A DNA stretch of 64,000 nucleotides from Flavobacterium sp. ACN2 (GTDB lineage: Bacteria; Bacteroidota; Bacteroidia; Flavobacteriales; Flavobacteriaceae). The notes under the pieces are model-generated. The model was not told the origin of the DNA and did not search any database. It was given only the letters and a program-made list of their open reading frames with translations. Below are positions 36,802 to 44,609 of the stretch, piece by piece. The stretch covers positions 1-64,000 of the forward strand of contig NZ_MRCM01000021.1 of the NCBI RefSeq assembly GCF_002303885.1. Reading direction: 5' to 3'. Each line of letters starts with the position of its first letter. Positions within the stretch are counted from its first letter, which is position 1. Both the position numbers and the translations under genes were made by a program.

Positions 36802-36866
36802 TTTAGGCTTTTAAAAATTCACGGCTTCGCCGTTCCAAGTCACAATATCTGACTCAGATGCCTAAA
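36802..36866 (-). ncRNA. Candidate three-way-junction leader RNA of the polysaccharide operon
   Basis: On the minus strand a 7-bp closing helix (TTTAGGC at 36866-36860 with GCCTAAA at 36808-36802) encloses two hairpins. The first is ATCTG-AGT-CAGAT (36859-36847), the second ACGGC-GAA-GCCGT (36831-36819 region). The structure fills most of the leader between the predicted transcription start (about 36876) and the ATG at 36789. It has no U-run, so it is not a terminator. It may be the recognition element for the UpxY antiterminator encoded just upstream, or a protein- or ligand-binding leader. Confidence 0.5.
36847..36859. promoter_or_regulatory. 13-bp perfect palindrome (possible operator or RNA hairpin)
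   Basis: ATCTGA-C-TCAGAT is a perfect inverted repeat with a one-base centre, 23-35 bases downstream of the predicted -7 box of the operon promoter. It can act as a dimeric DNA-binding site or as a hairpin with a 3-nt loop in the leader RNA. The sequence alone cannot decide between these. Confidence 0.35.
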
Positions 36867-36881
36867 TTAATCATTTTCGCG

Positions 36882-36912
36882 CAAATATAGTATAATAACT
36901 CTAGTTAATCAA
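36882..36912 (-). promoter_or_regulatory. Flavobacterium-type promoter of the 36-kb polysaccharide operon
   Basis: Minus strand: TTG (36912-36910), a spacer of 20 bases, and TATATTTG (36889-36882), an exact match to the Bacteroidota vegetative consensus TTG/TAnnTTTG. Transcription should start near 36876, giving a leader of about 87 nt. A small hairpin (TACGG/CCGTA, 36913-36926) lies immediately upstream of the -33 element. Confidence 0.6.
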
Positions 36913-37002
36913 TACGGTTTCCCGTAATACTCAAAAACAAATTGTTAATAAAAAAACGCTTACCCACAATGTGTTATTAATCAGGCTGTAAATAATTACT
37001 TT

Positions 37003-37050
37003 ATAAAAAAAACAGAAGAAAAAAATCTAAAAAAAGACTTCTCTTCTGTT
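37003..37050 (-). terminator. Intrinsic terminator between upxY and the polysaccharide operon
   Basis: The minus strand has AACAGAAGA (37050-37042) pairing with TCTTCTGTT (37019-37011), a T-rich loop of 22 bases, then a run of T (37012-37005). It begins 22 bases after the upxY stop and ends about 90 bases before the operon promoter. It is placed exactly where the antiterminator just encoded could act on readthrough. Confidence 0.65.
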
Positions 37051-37072
37051 AACTTTTTATTGGATAACGCTG

Positions 37073-37537
37073 TTATTTATATTTTATTTTCAAGACACAC
37101 CCTAAAGCTTCAAGCACCAGCACATAATAATTATTAGAAACTTCCTGAACAATTGCATCTTGATTGATAAACGCACCGGACTCTAATTTAATTTTATCTC
37201 CAACCTGAATAGTCGAAACTGAAACATCCTTTAGATTCGGGGATTTTAAACTTGTTCTAATAATTTCAATTTCTTGATCTTTTACAATTGCTGGCTTTCC
37301 TAACCAAAACAAATACCTAACTACTCCTTGTACTTGAAAAACTAAGTTACGATCTGAATCGGATAACTGAACAAAAACGTAGGAATTAAAAAGAGGCGTT
37401 TCAATTTTCTTCTTCCTGTCTGACCACTGTTTTATTTGAGTAATCAATGGACAATAACATTCTATTCCAAGCTGATTAAGTTTATCTGCTACTTTCTTTT
37501 CCCATTTCGGTTTTGTATAAACAACATACCAATTCAT
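37073..37537 (-). CDS. UpxY/NusG-family transcription antiterminator
   Basis: A 154-residue NusG paralogue. Residues 1-95 form an NGN domain (WYVVYTKPKWEKKVADKL, then YCPLITQIKQWSDRKKK and FNSYVFVQL), and about 100-154 a KOW-type domain (VGDKIKLESGAF to YVLVLEAL). Proteins of this size and pattern are UpxY in Bacteroides, which promote elongation through capsule operons, and LoaP and RfaH act alike. It lies between ugd and the long polysaccharide operon, followed by a terminator. Its leader has only a weak promoter candidate, so it is also probably transcribed with the genes upstream. Confidence 0.93.
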   Translation of the reverse strand: MNWYVVYTKPKWEKKVADKLNQLGIECYCPLITQIKQWSDRKKKIETPLFNSYVFVQLSDSDRNLVFQVQGVVRYLFWLGKPAIVKDQEIEIIRTSLKSPNLKDVSVSTIQVGDKIKLESGAFINQDAIVQEVSNNYYVLVLEALGCVLKIKYK

Positions 37538-37584
37538 TTTTTTTTATTTAGGATGAAGCAACATATTCCACTCCATTTAATTCT

Positions 37585-37612
37585 ACAAATACAAAACCAA
37601 TTTATGCTCCAA
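37585..37612 (-). promoter_or_regulatory. Weak promoter candidate before upxY
   Basis: Minus strand: TTG (37612-37610), a spacer of 17 bases and TGTATTTG (37592-37585), one mismatch from the TAnnTTTG consensus. The -33 element lies in the last codons of ugd. It would give upxY a private transcript with a leader of about 40 bases. Confidence 0.28.
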
Positions 37613-38993
37613 TACCATTATAAACGAATCCAATTGATTCTAATTGTTTGGCATTTAAAATATTTCTTCCATCAAATATAAAAGCTGGCTTATGCATAGA
37701 ATCGTAAATCCTTTTCCAATCATAAGTTGTAAACTCATCCCACTCTGTTAAAATTGCAATCGCATGTGCGTCTTTACATGCCTCATAAGCATTATCAAAA
37801 ACACTTAGTGCGTCAAGATTATTTTCACTTGCTCTCGTTTCTAAATAATCTAAGTCACTTAGCATTTTAGTTTTAGAAACCTTCGGATCAAAAACGGAGA
37901 TTTTGGCTTGTTCATTTATTAAATCATCAGCAACATAAATTGCTGCAGACTCTCTTGTATCATTTGTGTCTTTTTTAAAAGCCCAACCTAAAAAAGTAAT
38001 TTTTTTATCGGCTACTGTATTATATAAAGTCTGAACAATTTTATTTGAAAATCTTCTTTTTTGATGATCATTCATAATAATCACTTGCTCCCAATAATCT
38101 GCAACCTCATTTAATCCGTATGATTTTGCTATATATACTAAATTCAATATGTCTTTTTGGAAACAAGAACCTCCAAATCCTACAGAAGCTTTCAAAAATT
38201 TAGGACCAATTCTACTATCCATACCGATCGCTTTAGCTACCTCATTTACATTTGCTCCCGTTTTCTCGCAAAGTTCCGACATCGCGTTTATTGAAGAAAT
38301 ACGTTGTGCTAAAAATGCATTTGCGGTTAGTTTAGACAATTCAGACGACCAAACATTTGTTGTCAAAATTCGATCTTTGCTTACCCAATTTGAATAAACT
38401 TCTACTAAGGAATTAATTGCCTCTTCACCTTCTTGAGTTTTATCTCCACCAATCAAAATTCGATCAGGGTTTAATAAATCTGTAACTGCAGTTCCTTCTG
38501 CTAAAAACTCTGGATTAGATAAAATTTGAAATTGAACACCATTTCCTGTATTATCCAATATACTTTTAATGGCCTCAGCGGTTCTCACTGGTAAAGTTGA
38601 CTTCTCGACTACAATTTTATTTTGTTTTGCAACCCTTGCAATTTGTCTAGCACATAATTCGATATATTTTAAATCTGCTGCCATTCCTTTTCCTTTTCCA
38701 TAAGTCTTGGTTGGTGTATTTACAGAAATAAATATCATTTGAGCTTCATCTATCGCTTTATCTACATCTGTAGAAAAAAACAAATTTCTGCTTCTTGCTT
38801 CTGCTACAATTTCAGAAAGTCCAGGTTCATATATTGGAATATTTTCAGGATTCGGATCATTCCAATCTGCTATTCTTTGTTCATTTAAATCAACAACCGT
38901 AACCTGAATATGAGGACATTTTTGAGCAATCACTGCCATTGTTGGCCCTCCAACATATCCTGCACCAATGCAGCAAATTTTTGTAATTTTCAT
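37602..38993 (-). CDS. ugd: UDP-glucose 6-dehydrogenase
   Basis: A 463-residue UDP-sugar dehydrogenase producing UDP-glucuronic acid. Motifs include [45 protein letters not shown] and the catalytic cysteine in [17 protein letters not shown]; the C-terminal part has [17 protein letters not shown]. Its length and close match to animal-type UGDH are usual for Bacteroidota. It lies between the WbpP-like epimerase (27 bases upstream) and upxY. UDP-GlcA may be polymerised directly or be a precursor of other uronic acids. Confidence 0.95.
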   Translation of the reverse strand: MKITKICCIGAGYVGGPTMAVIAQKCPHIQVTVVDLNEQRIADWNDPNPENIPIYEPGLSEIVAEARSRNLFFSTDVDKAIDEAQMIFISVNTPTKTYGKGKGMAADLKYIELCARQIARVAKQNKIVVEKSTLPVRTAEAIKSILDNTGNGVQFQILSNPEFLAEGTAVTDLLNPDRILIGGDKTQEGEEAINSLVEVYSNWVSKDRILTTNVWSSELSKLTANAFLAQRISSINAMSELCEKTGANVNEVAKAIGMDSRIGPKFLKASVGFGGSCFQKDILNLVYIAKSYGLNEVADYWEQVIIMNDHQKRRFSNKIVQTLYNTVADKKITFLGWAFKKDTNDTRESAAIYVADDLINEQAKISVFDPKVSKTKMLSDLDYLETRASENNLDALSVFDNAYEACKDAHAIAILTEWDEFTTYDWKRIYDSMHKPAFIFDGRNILNAKQLESIGFVYNGIGA

Positions 38994-39020
38994 TTGATCT
39001 ATTTTATCTTGATCTTAAAT

Positions 39021-40004
39021 TTATTTTAAATTATTCCAATACCATTCAACAGCTTCTTTTAACCCGTCTTGCAAAGAATACTTTGGATTATAACCGAGAT
39101 TTCTTTTTGCTTTTTCGATACTTGCTAGAGAATGCGGAATGTCTCCTGCTCGATTTTCGCCATAAATAACTGGAACATCCTTTATTTTTGGATCAAAGTC
39201 TGATAAATATTCTTTTAAATATCCAACTAAGTCATTTAAAGTATTTCTGTCTCCAAATGCAGTATTATAAATAGTATTAATTGCTTCTAAATTTTGACAA
39301 GTCATAGCCAACTCATTCATTTGAATTACATTGTCTATGTAAGTAAAATCACGAGAATAATTTCCGTCTCCATTAATTATTGGACTCTCGTGGCTCATAA
39401 ATTGCTTTACAAACTTTGGAATTACAGCCGCATAAGCTCCATTAGGGTCTTGCTTTCTTCCAAAAACATTAAAATAACGAAGTCCGATTGTTTCTAATCC
39501 ATATGTCTTGCTAAAAATTTCCGCATAAAGCTCATTCACATATTTTGTAATTGCATAAGGAGACAATGGTTTTCCTATAACATCTTCTACTTTGGGTAAT
39601 CCTTGAGAGTCTCCATAAGTAGAAGAACTCGCAGCATAAACAAATCGTTTTACTTTAGCATCGCGTGCTGCTGTAAGCATATTTAAAAAACCCGAAACAT
39701 TTACATCATTAGTCGTAATTGGATCTTTTATCGACCTAGGAACAGAACCTAAAGCAGCTTGATGTAAAACATAATCTACTCCTTCAACAGCTAAACTACA
39801 ATCAGTTAAATTTCGGATATCGCCTTCGATTAACTTAAAATCAGGATTATTTAAAAAATCTTTTAAATTATAACGATGGCCTGTAGAAAAATTATCCATA
39901 CAAACGATCTTATAGCCTAAGCCTAAAAAATACTCAGTCAAATTTGAACCTATAAATCCAGCTCCTCCTGTAATCAAAATTGTATTCTTTACCCTGCTTT
40001 CCAT
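39021..40004 (-). CDS. UDP-GlcNAc 4-epimerase (WbpP/TviC-like)
   Basis: A 327-residue extended SDR. It has TGGAGFIGSNLTEYFLGLG, the loop AASSSTYGDSQGLPKVED and the catalytic YxxxK in SPYAITKYVNELYAE. These residues match WbpP/TviC, which interconvert UDP-GlcNAc and UDP-GalNAc. The WbpO/TviB-like dehydrogenase at 35.5-36.8 kb would oxidise the product. The two enzymes lie in different transcription units on either side of the terminator. Confidence 0.92.
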   Translation of the reverse strand: MESRVKNTILITGGAGFIGSNLTEYFLGLGYKIVCMDNFSTGHRYNLKDFLNNPDFKLIEGDIRNLTDCSLAVEGVDYVLHQAALGSVPRSIKDPITTNDVNVSGFLNMLTAARDAKVKRFVYAASSSTYGDSQGLPKVEDVIGKPLSPYAITKYVNELYAEIFSKTYGLETIGLRYFNVFGRKQDPNGAYAAVIPKFVKQFMSHESPIINGDGNYSRDFTYIDNVIQMNELAMTCQNLEAINTIYNTAFGDRNTLNDLVGYLKEYLSDFDPKIKDVPVIYGENRAGDIPHSLASIEKAKRNLGYNPKYSLQDGLKEAVEWYWNNLK

Positions 40005-40014
40005 TTGTCAAAGT

Positions 40015-42462
40015 TTATTTTTTTCTAATTCGGTTTAAAAATGCTTTCCAAAATCCATCTTTAACATCCTCTTCATGATAACCATTCGAATAAGCTCCAT
40101 ATCCGTAACCATATCCGTAGCCACTACCGTATTTTGCTTTATTTTCATAACCATTTAATACAATACTCACGTTGCTCAACTCTCCACGTTTAAGCCTAGT
40201 ATTCAACAACGTTATCATATCTTTCTTAGTATAATTTTGTCTTACAATATACAATACTACATCTGCAAACTGAACTAATTCCAATGAATCTGCTACTAAA
40301 CCAACTGGCGGAGTATCCAAAACTATATAATCATATTTTTGCTTCAGTTCATCAATCAATTCTTTCATTGCATCACTTAAAATTAACTCAGAAGGATTTG
40401 GAGGAATTGGTCCTGAAAGTATTATGTCTAAATTAGGAATTGGTGTCTGATTAGTAATTTCTTCTAAATTATTTTGTCTTATTAAATAATTGACAACTCC
40501 TAGAGATGATTTTAATTGAAATTCATCTGCCAATCTTGGTTTTCTTAAATCCAGACCAACTATTACTGTTTTTTTCTCGCTTAAAGCAAAAACTGTAGCG
40601 ATATTTATAGAGCAGAATGTTTTTCCTTCTCCACTAATTGAAGAAGTAATCATTAAGGTTTTGGATCCGTCAACTTTTTGTTTTTTATATAAAAACTGAA
40701 GTGAAGAACGTAAGCCCCTAAATGATTCTGAAAGAGCAGATTTTGGTTTATCAAAAACCGCTAAGCTTCCTGAGTCTTTATTAATACCAACTACTCCAAG
40801 CAATGGAATCTGTGTTAGTTTACTAATATCATCACCATTCTGAATTGAATTATTAATAAAGAAGATTAATAAAACAAACAACAAAGGGATTAAAACACCT
40901 AAAAACAAAGCCATTACATAGTTTACAGAAGTCTTAGGACCAATTAAACCTCCACCAATATCTTTTGCAGGATCAATAAAATGAATATCTGATAGATTAG
41001 ATGCTCTTACAATTTCTGCTTCATTTCTCTTCTGAAGGAACTCTGTATAGATATTGTCATTCAAATCATATTTCCTTTTAATCTTCAGTAATTCCTGTTG
41101 TTCTTCAGGAAGTTTTTTAACAGCACTTTCTGCTTGGCCAATTTTGGCATTTAACAAAGATAAATCATAAACTAAAGAAGACTTTGCAGTAGCAATATTC
41201 TCTTGAAGAACATTTTTTACCGCAGCCATTTGATTATCAAAATCTTTAAATATTTTTTCACTTTTTACAGCATAAGCCATTTCTGATCTTTGAGTAGAAA
41301 GAGCTATAAGTTTGGAAACATTAGCAACAACATTAGGATCTTCAATTCCAGCAACAGAAGGTGCTGGCAACCTAGAATAGTCGTCGCTACTATTTAAATA
41401 TGATCTTAACGAATTATAATAAGCTATCTTTCTAGTAACTTGATCTTTCTCAACATCAAAATTCATTATCTTTTCTGAAACCCTTGAGCCACCATCTTCT
41501 ATTTGGTAAATATTTTTATCTTTTTGAAAAGATTTTAATTCGTTACCAGTCTCTTTAAGCTGAGATTCCATTGCAACAAGAGTACTATCAATAAATCTAA
41601 TAGTGTTTGTTGCAAATTGGTTTTTACCATCTAATTGCAATTTCATAAGCATCCTTACGGTAGCATTTAGATAATCAACCATTCTTGCTTTATTTGTTCC
41701 TTGCATTGACAAAGTCAACAACGACCCTGCACTTTTTCCAGCATCTACATTTATGCCTTTGTATTGAGATACAGTTCCATCAAAATCATTAAATCTTACA
41801 AAGTATTCTTTACCTTTATAAAAACCTGGATTATCTACTATTTGAAGTTTCCAATCTAAAAATGGAAGATTAACACGTTCTCCTACTTTGTATTTTTTAA
41901 TAAAAGTTGTGGGTTGTACTGACGTCTTGCCATAAGAATTATTGCTATAAGTAATTAACGAAACAGAATTAACTTCAAATGGTATCTGAATTTGATACTC
42001 ATTTTCGCTTAAAAATTTTATATTAATTAATGTATTTGCAAGCTGTCCCTTTGTTTTGTCAATATCGACGTAGAATGGTACCGCTCCATAAGAATCAATT
42101 AAATTGTATTTCCCCTGCTCTAAGTAATTAATATAAAATTGAAGTTTATCTACGACTAGTTCATTATGAGATCTTGATTGCAAAATTGTAGAAATACCAT
42201 TTACCTGATCCGAAACTCCTCCCCAATTGAATACCAAACTGGTGTTTGATGTAAAAAAAGGATTGCTTTCTTCTTTAATAGAAATCATGGTTTGCATTCC
42301 GTAAATTTTTTCTTTACGAATATTTATCTGGTAAGCAATAGTGAATGTAATAATCAAACTTACAAGAAACCATTTCCAGTAACTTGCAATTTTCAACAGA
42401 AACCCTTTAAAATCAAAATGAGAATGATTTTCAAAAATGGCAAAATCTTTAATGTCTAACAT
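40015..42462 (-). CDS. wzc: Polysaccharide co-polymerase with tyrosine autokinase domain (Wzc-like)
   Basis: An 815-residue inner-membrane protein. A Wzz domain with a first membrane segment (SYWKWFLVSLIITFTIAY, about 28) is followed by periplasmic coiled coils, a second segment near 500 (VNYVMALFLGVLIPLLFVLLIFF) and a BY-kinase domain. The kinase has Walker A SISGEGKTFCSINIA, Walker A' VIVGLDLRKP and Walker B YDYIVLDTPPVG. The C-terminus has a Gly-Tyr repeat cluster (GYGYGYGYGAY) that is the autophosphorylation site in this family. It works with the Wza encoded upstream, with control by a phosphatase not seen here. Confidence 0.96.
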   Translation of the reverse strand: MLDIKDFAIFENHSHFDFKGFLLKIASYWKWFLVSLIITFTIAYQINIRKEKIYGMQTMISIKEESNPFFTSNTSLVFNWGGVSDQVNGISTILQSRSHNELVVDKLQFYINYLEQGKYNLIDSYGAVPFYVDIDKTKGQLANTLINIKFLSENEYQIQIPFEVNSVSLITYSNNSYGKTSVQPTTFIKKYKVGERVNLPFLDWKLQIVDNPGFYKGKEYFVRFNDFDGTVSQYKGINVDAGKSAGSLLTLSMQGTNKARMVDYLNATVRMLMKLQLDGKNQFATNTIRFIDSTLVAMESQLKETGNELKSFQKDKNIYQIEDGGSRVSEKIMNFDVEKDQVTRKIAYYNSLRSYLNSSDDYSRLPAPSVAGIEDPNVVANVSKLIALSTQRSEMAYAVKSEKIFKDFDNQMAAVKNVLQENIATAKSSLVYDLSLLNAKIGQAESAVKKLPEEQQELLKIKRKYDLNDNIYTEFLQKRNEAEIVRASNLSDIHFIDPAKDIGGGLIGPKTSVNYVMALFLGVLIPLLFVLLIFFINNSIQNGDDISKLTQIPLLGVVGINKDSGSLAVFDKPKSALSESFRGLRSSLQFLYKKQKVDGSKTLMITSSISGEGKTFCSINIATVFALSEKKTVIVGLDLRKPRLADEFQLKSSLGVVNYLIRQNNLEEITNQTPIPNLDIILSGPIPPNPSELILSDAMKELIDELKQKYDYIVLDTPPVGLVADSLELVQFADVVLYIVRQNYTKKDMITLLNTRLKRGELSNVSIVLNGYENKAKYGSGYGYGYGYGAYSNGYHEEDVKDGFWKAFLNRIRKK
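40097..40132. repeat. 12-bp tandem repeat encoding the tyrosine tail of Wzc
   Basis: Two nearly identical 12-bp units (CCATATCCGTAA/G) and a degenerate third encode the alternating Gly-Tyr residues at the C-terminus of Wzc. Short in-frame repeats of this kind can change copy number without frameshift and thereby change the number of phospho-acceptor tyrosines. Confidence 0.6.
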
Positions 42463-42478
42463 TTTAAAAACCTATTTT

Positions 42479-43270
42479 TTACTTTATAATTAAATAAACT
42501 GTTGTTGCCAAAGACAATAATGTGATTATTGTTCCTATTGACTGTATCCCCGTTTGACCCGTTCCCCATGTTTTTTGCCTCAATGGTTTTACATAGATAT
42601 AATCATTTGGCTGTAAATAATAATAAGGTGATTTCATTACGTTCACATCTGTAAGATCAATCTCATGCAGTTGAACACCAGTTGGACTCTGACGAATTAT
42701 GGTTACTTCTTTTCTATTACCGACTGTTGTAATATCTCCAGCATTTGCAACAGCTTCTAAAATATTTACATTATCTTTAAATAATGTTTTTGTACCTGTA
42801 CTTCCAACCTCTCCATTAATTGTATATCTAAAACCCGCTAGTTTTACTGTTACAAAAATATTTGCTTCGCTTTTAAAATATTCTTCCAGTAATTTCTTTT
42901 CGATTTTTATTCTTGTCTCTTCAAGAGTATATCCAATTACATTAATTTCTCCAAGAATTGGCATTCTTATATTTCCGTGATCGTCAACTGTAAATCCATC
43001 AAAGTACAAACTAGCTTCGCTCTTGCCTGCCTGACCAGTTTCGCCTTCAGTTGTATTAAAAATAGAGACTAATTTTGAGTCTATTGCCTTTATATTAACT
43101 TTTAAAACATCATGCACTTGCAATCTATATGGTTTTGATTCTACTGCTACAATCGCTGCTTGTTCTCCTGAATCATTTTTATCCTGAAGGTAAACCAAAT
43201 CTTTGATTGGAATGCACGAGGTAAATAATGTAGAGATTAATAAAAATAGAAAAAAACTGTTTTTTGTCAT
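42479..43270 (-). CDS. wza: Polysaccharide export outer-membrane lipoprotein (Wza-like)
   Basis: A 263-residue protein with a lipoprotein signal peptide: a hydrophobic stretch then LFTSC, with the cysteine at residue 19. A Poly_export domain follows (YRLQVHDVLKVNIKAIDSK, then GFTVDDHGNIRMPILGEINVIG) and an SLBB-like segment (FRYTINGEVGSTGTKTLF). The C-terminus has one hydrophobic segment. It should form the outer-membrane channel with Wzc, whose gene starts 16 bases downstream. It is the classical small Wza, whereas the 825-residue protein at 30.9-33.4 kb is a distinct large form. Confidence 0.93.
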   Translation of the reverse strand: MTKNSFFLFLLISTLFTSCIPIKDLVYLQDKNDSGEQAAIVAVESKPYRLQVHDVLKVNIKAIDSKLVSIFNTTEGETGQAGKSEASLYFDGFTVDDHGNIRMPILGEINVIGYTLEETRIKIEKKLLEEYFKSEANIFVTVKLAGFRYTINGEVGSTGTKTLFKDNVNILEAVANAGDITTVGNRKEVTIIRQSPTGVQLHEIDLTDVNVMKSPYYYLQPNDYIYVKPLRQKTWGTGQTGIQSIGTIITLLSLATTVYLIIK

Positions 43271-43340
43271 TCGTTCAATGTTTTCGCAAAGATCTTTTCC
43301 TTTAATATCAAGAAAAACATAATCGCTATTTGGGGTTTAG

Positions 43341-43961
43341 TTAATTGTTTTTAAATGTTTTTTCAAAAGGAACTCTATGCAAGATGCTTCGTCCAAGTGT
43401 TATTTCGTCTGCATATTCTAATTCATCTCCAACCGATATTCCTCTCGCAATTGTCGAAATTATAATATCAGAATCTGCAATTTGTTTATAGATATAAAAA
43501 TTCGTTGTATCTCCTTCCATAGTTGAGCTTAACGCAAAAATAATCTCCGCTACATTTCCAGATTTTACTTTTGTTACTAAGCTAGAAATATTTAACTGAT
43601 TTGGGCCTACTCCTTCAATAGGTGAAATTTTACCTCCAAGCACATGATATATTCCTCTAAATTGCCCTGTATTTTCTATTGCCATAACATCTCTAATATC
43701 TTCTACAATACATATTGTTTCATGATTTCTAACTGGATTAGCGCAAATCTCGCACATTTTAGTATCAGAAATATTATGGCAACTTTCACAAAACTTAATA
43801 TCCTCACGCATTTTCAATAATGCTTGAGACAAAAAAGCTGTTTGTTCTTTAGGTTGTTTTAATAAATGAAGAACTAATCGAAGTGCCGTACGCTTACCTA
43901 TACCAGGTAATTGCGACATTTCGTTTACCGCTTTTTCAATTAATTTTGATGAAAATTCCAT
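43341..43961 (-). CDS. recR: Recombination mediator RecR
   Basis: A 206-residue DNA-repair protein of the RecFOR pathway. It has an N-terminal helix-hairpin-helix ([17 protein letters not shown]), a four-cysteine zinc motif ([16 protein letters not shown], about 58-73) and a Toprim domain ([14 protein letters not shown], then [15 protein letters not shown]). Length and motifs are standard. It precedes wza by 70 bases without a visible terminator, so it may be transcribed with the capsule export genes. Confidence 0.97.
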   Translation of the reverse strand: MEFSSKLIEKAVNEMSQLPGIGKRTALRLVLHLLKQPKEQTAFLSQALLKMREDIKFCESCHNISDTKMCEICANPVRNHETICIVEDIRDVMAIENTGQFRGIYHVLGGKISPIEGVGPNQLNISSLVTKVKSGNVAEIIFALSSTMEGDTTNFYIYKQIADSDIIISTIARGISVGDELEYADEITLGRSILHRVPFEKTFKNN

Positions 43962-43966
43962 GACGA

Positions 43967-43974
43967 CAAAAGTA
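43967..43974 (-). promoter_or_regulatory. -7 element candidate for recR
   Basis: TACTTTTG on the minus strand matches TAnnTTTG exactly, but no TTG lies at the right distance upstream. It ends only five bases before the recR ATG, so a transcript from it would be almost leaderless. Low confidence. Confidence 0.25.
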
Positions 43975-44091
43975 ATACTTTTAATGGTTTAGCCTACATT
44001 ACAGCCATTAAATTCAAAGCTTAACACTAACGAAAATTTATTACGAAACACCTTTCTTTTCAATGTTAAAATGAAAGTGACAAATAATATT

Positions 44092-44457
44092 TTAGTATTG
44101 ATTTGTAGCCAACAAAACTAATGTACAAGCTACCTCTACTTGAATATCATTTAATTCTAGTAATTGGTACAACTCTGGGTTTTCTGTTCCTGGATTAAAA
44201 ATCACTCGTTTAGGATGTGACTCAATAATATAATTATAATAATCTCTCTGACGAATAGGATTTAAATACAAAGTGATGGTATCAATATTTTTAACTGGTA
44301 TCGCCTTAGTTTGAATTTTTACTCCAGCAACTTCTCCTGCTTTTTGTCCGATTGCTAAAACAGAATGTCCTTTTCCTGCCAGCATATTTACTGCTCTATA
44401 AGAATAACGTTCTGGATTTGTAGATGCTCCTATGACTAATGTTTTTTTATTTTTCAT
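44092..44457 (-). CDS. CoA-binding protein (YccU/YmdE-type)
   Basis: A 121-residue Rossmann protein with LVIGASTNPERYSYRAVNML, the nucleotide loop, and HPKRVIFNPGTENPELYQLL near the C-terminus. The family (CoA_binding_2) includes small proteins that bind CoA but whose role is unknown. It lies divergent to marC. No operon partner is evident. Confidence 0.85.
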   Translation of the reverse strand: MKNKKTLVIGASTNPERYSYRAVNMLAGKGHSVLAIGQKAGEVAGVKIQTKAIPVKNIDTITLYLNPIRQRDYYNYIIESHPKRVIFNPGTENPELYQLLELNDIQVEVACTLVLLATNQY

Positions 44458-44474
44458 TGTTTTTGTTTAGACTG

Positions 44475-44482
44475 CAAAAGTA
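44475..44482 (-). promoter_or_regulatory. -7 element candidate for the CoA-binding protein gene
   Basis: The minus strand reads TACTTTTG, matching TAnnTTTG, 17 bases before the start codon. There is no clear TTG at -33. Confidence 0.28.
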
Positions 44483-44609
44483 ATCAAAAAGAACGATTTA
44501 ACTTCATGTCTTTGATTCAGAATAAACAGCAATAAAAACATTATTATAACATAATTTCACATAAAAACATCAAAAAATAATTACATTTACTTCAACCAAT
44601 CAATATAAT

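Noticed and set aside
43286-43311. Possible promoter before wza (GATCTTTG with TTG upstream)
   Set aside because: The -7 box has a mismatch at its first base and the spacer is only 14 bases, shorter than the usual 17-23.
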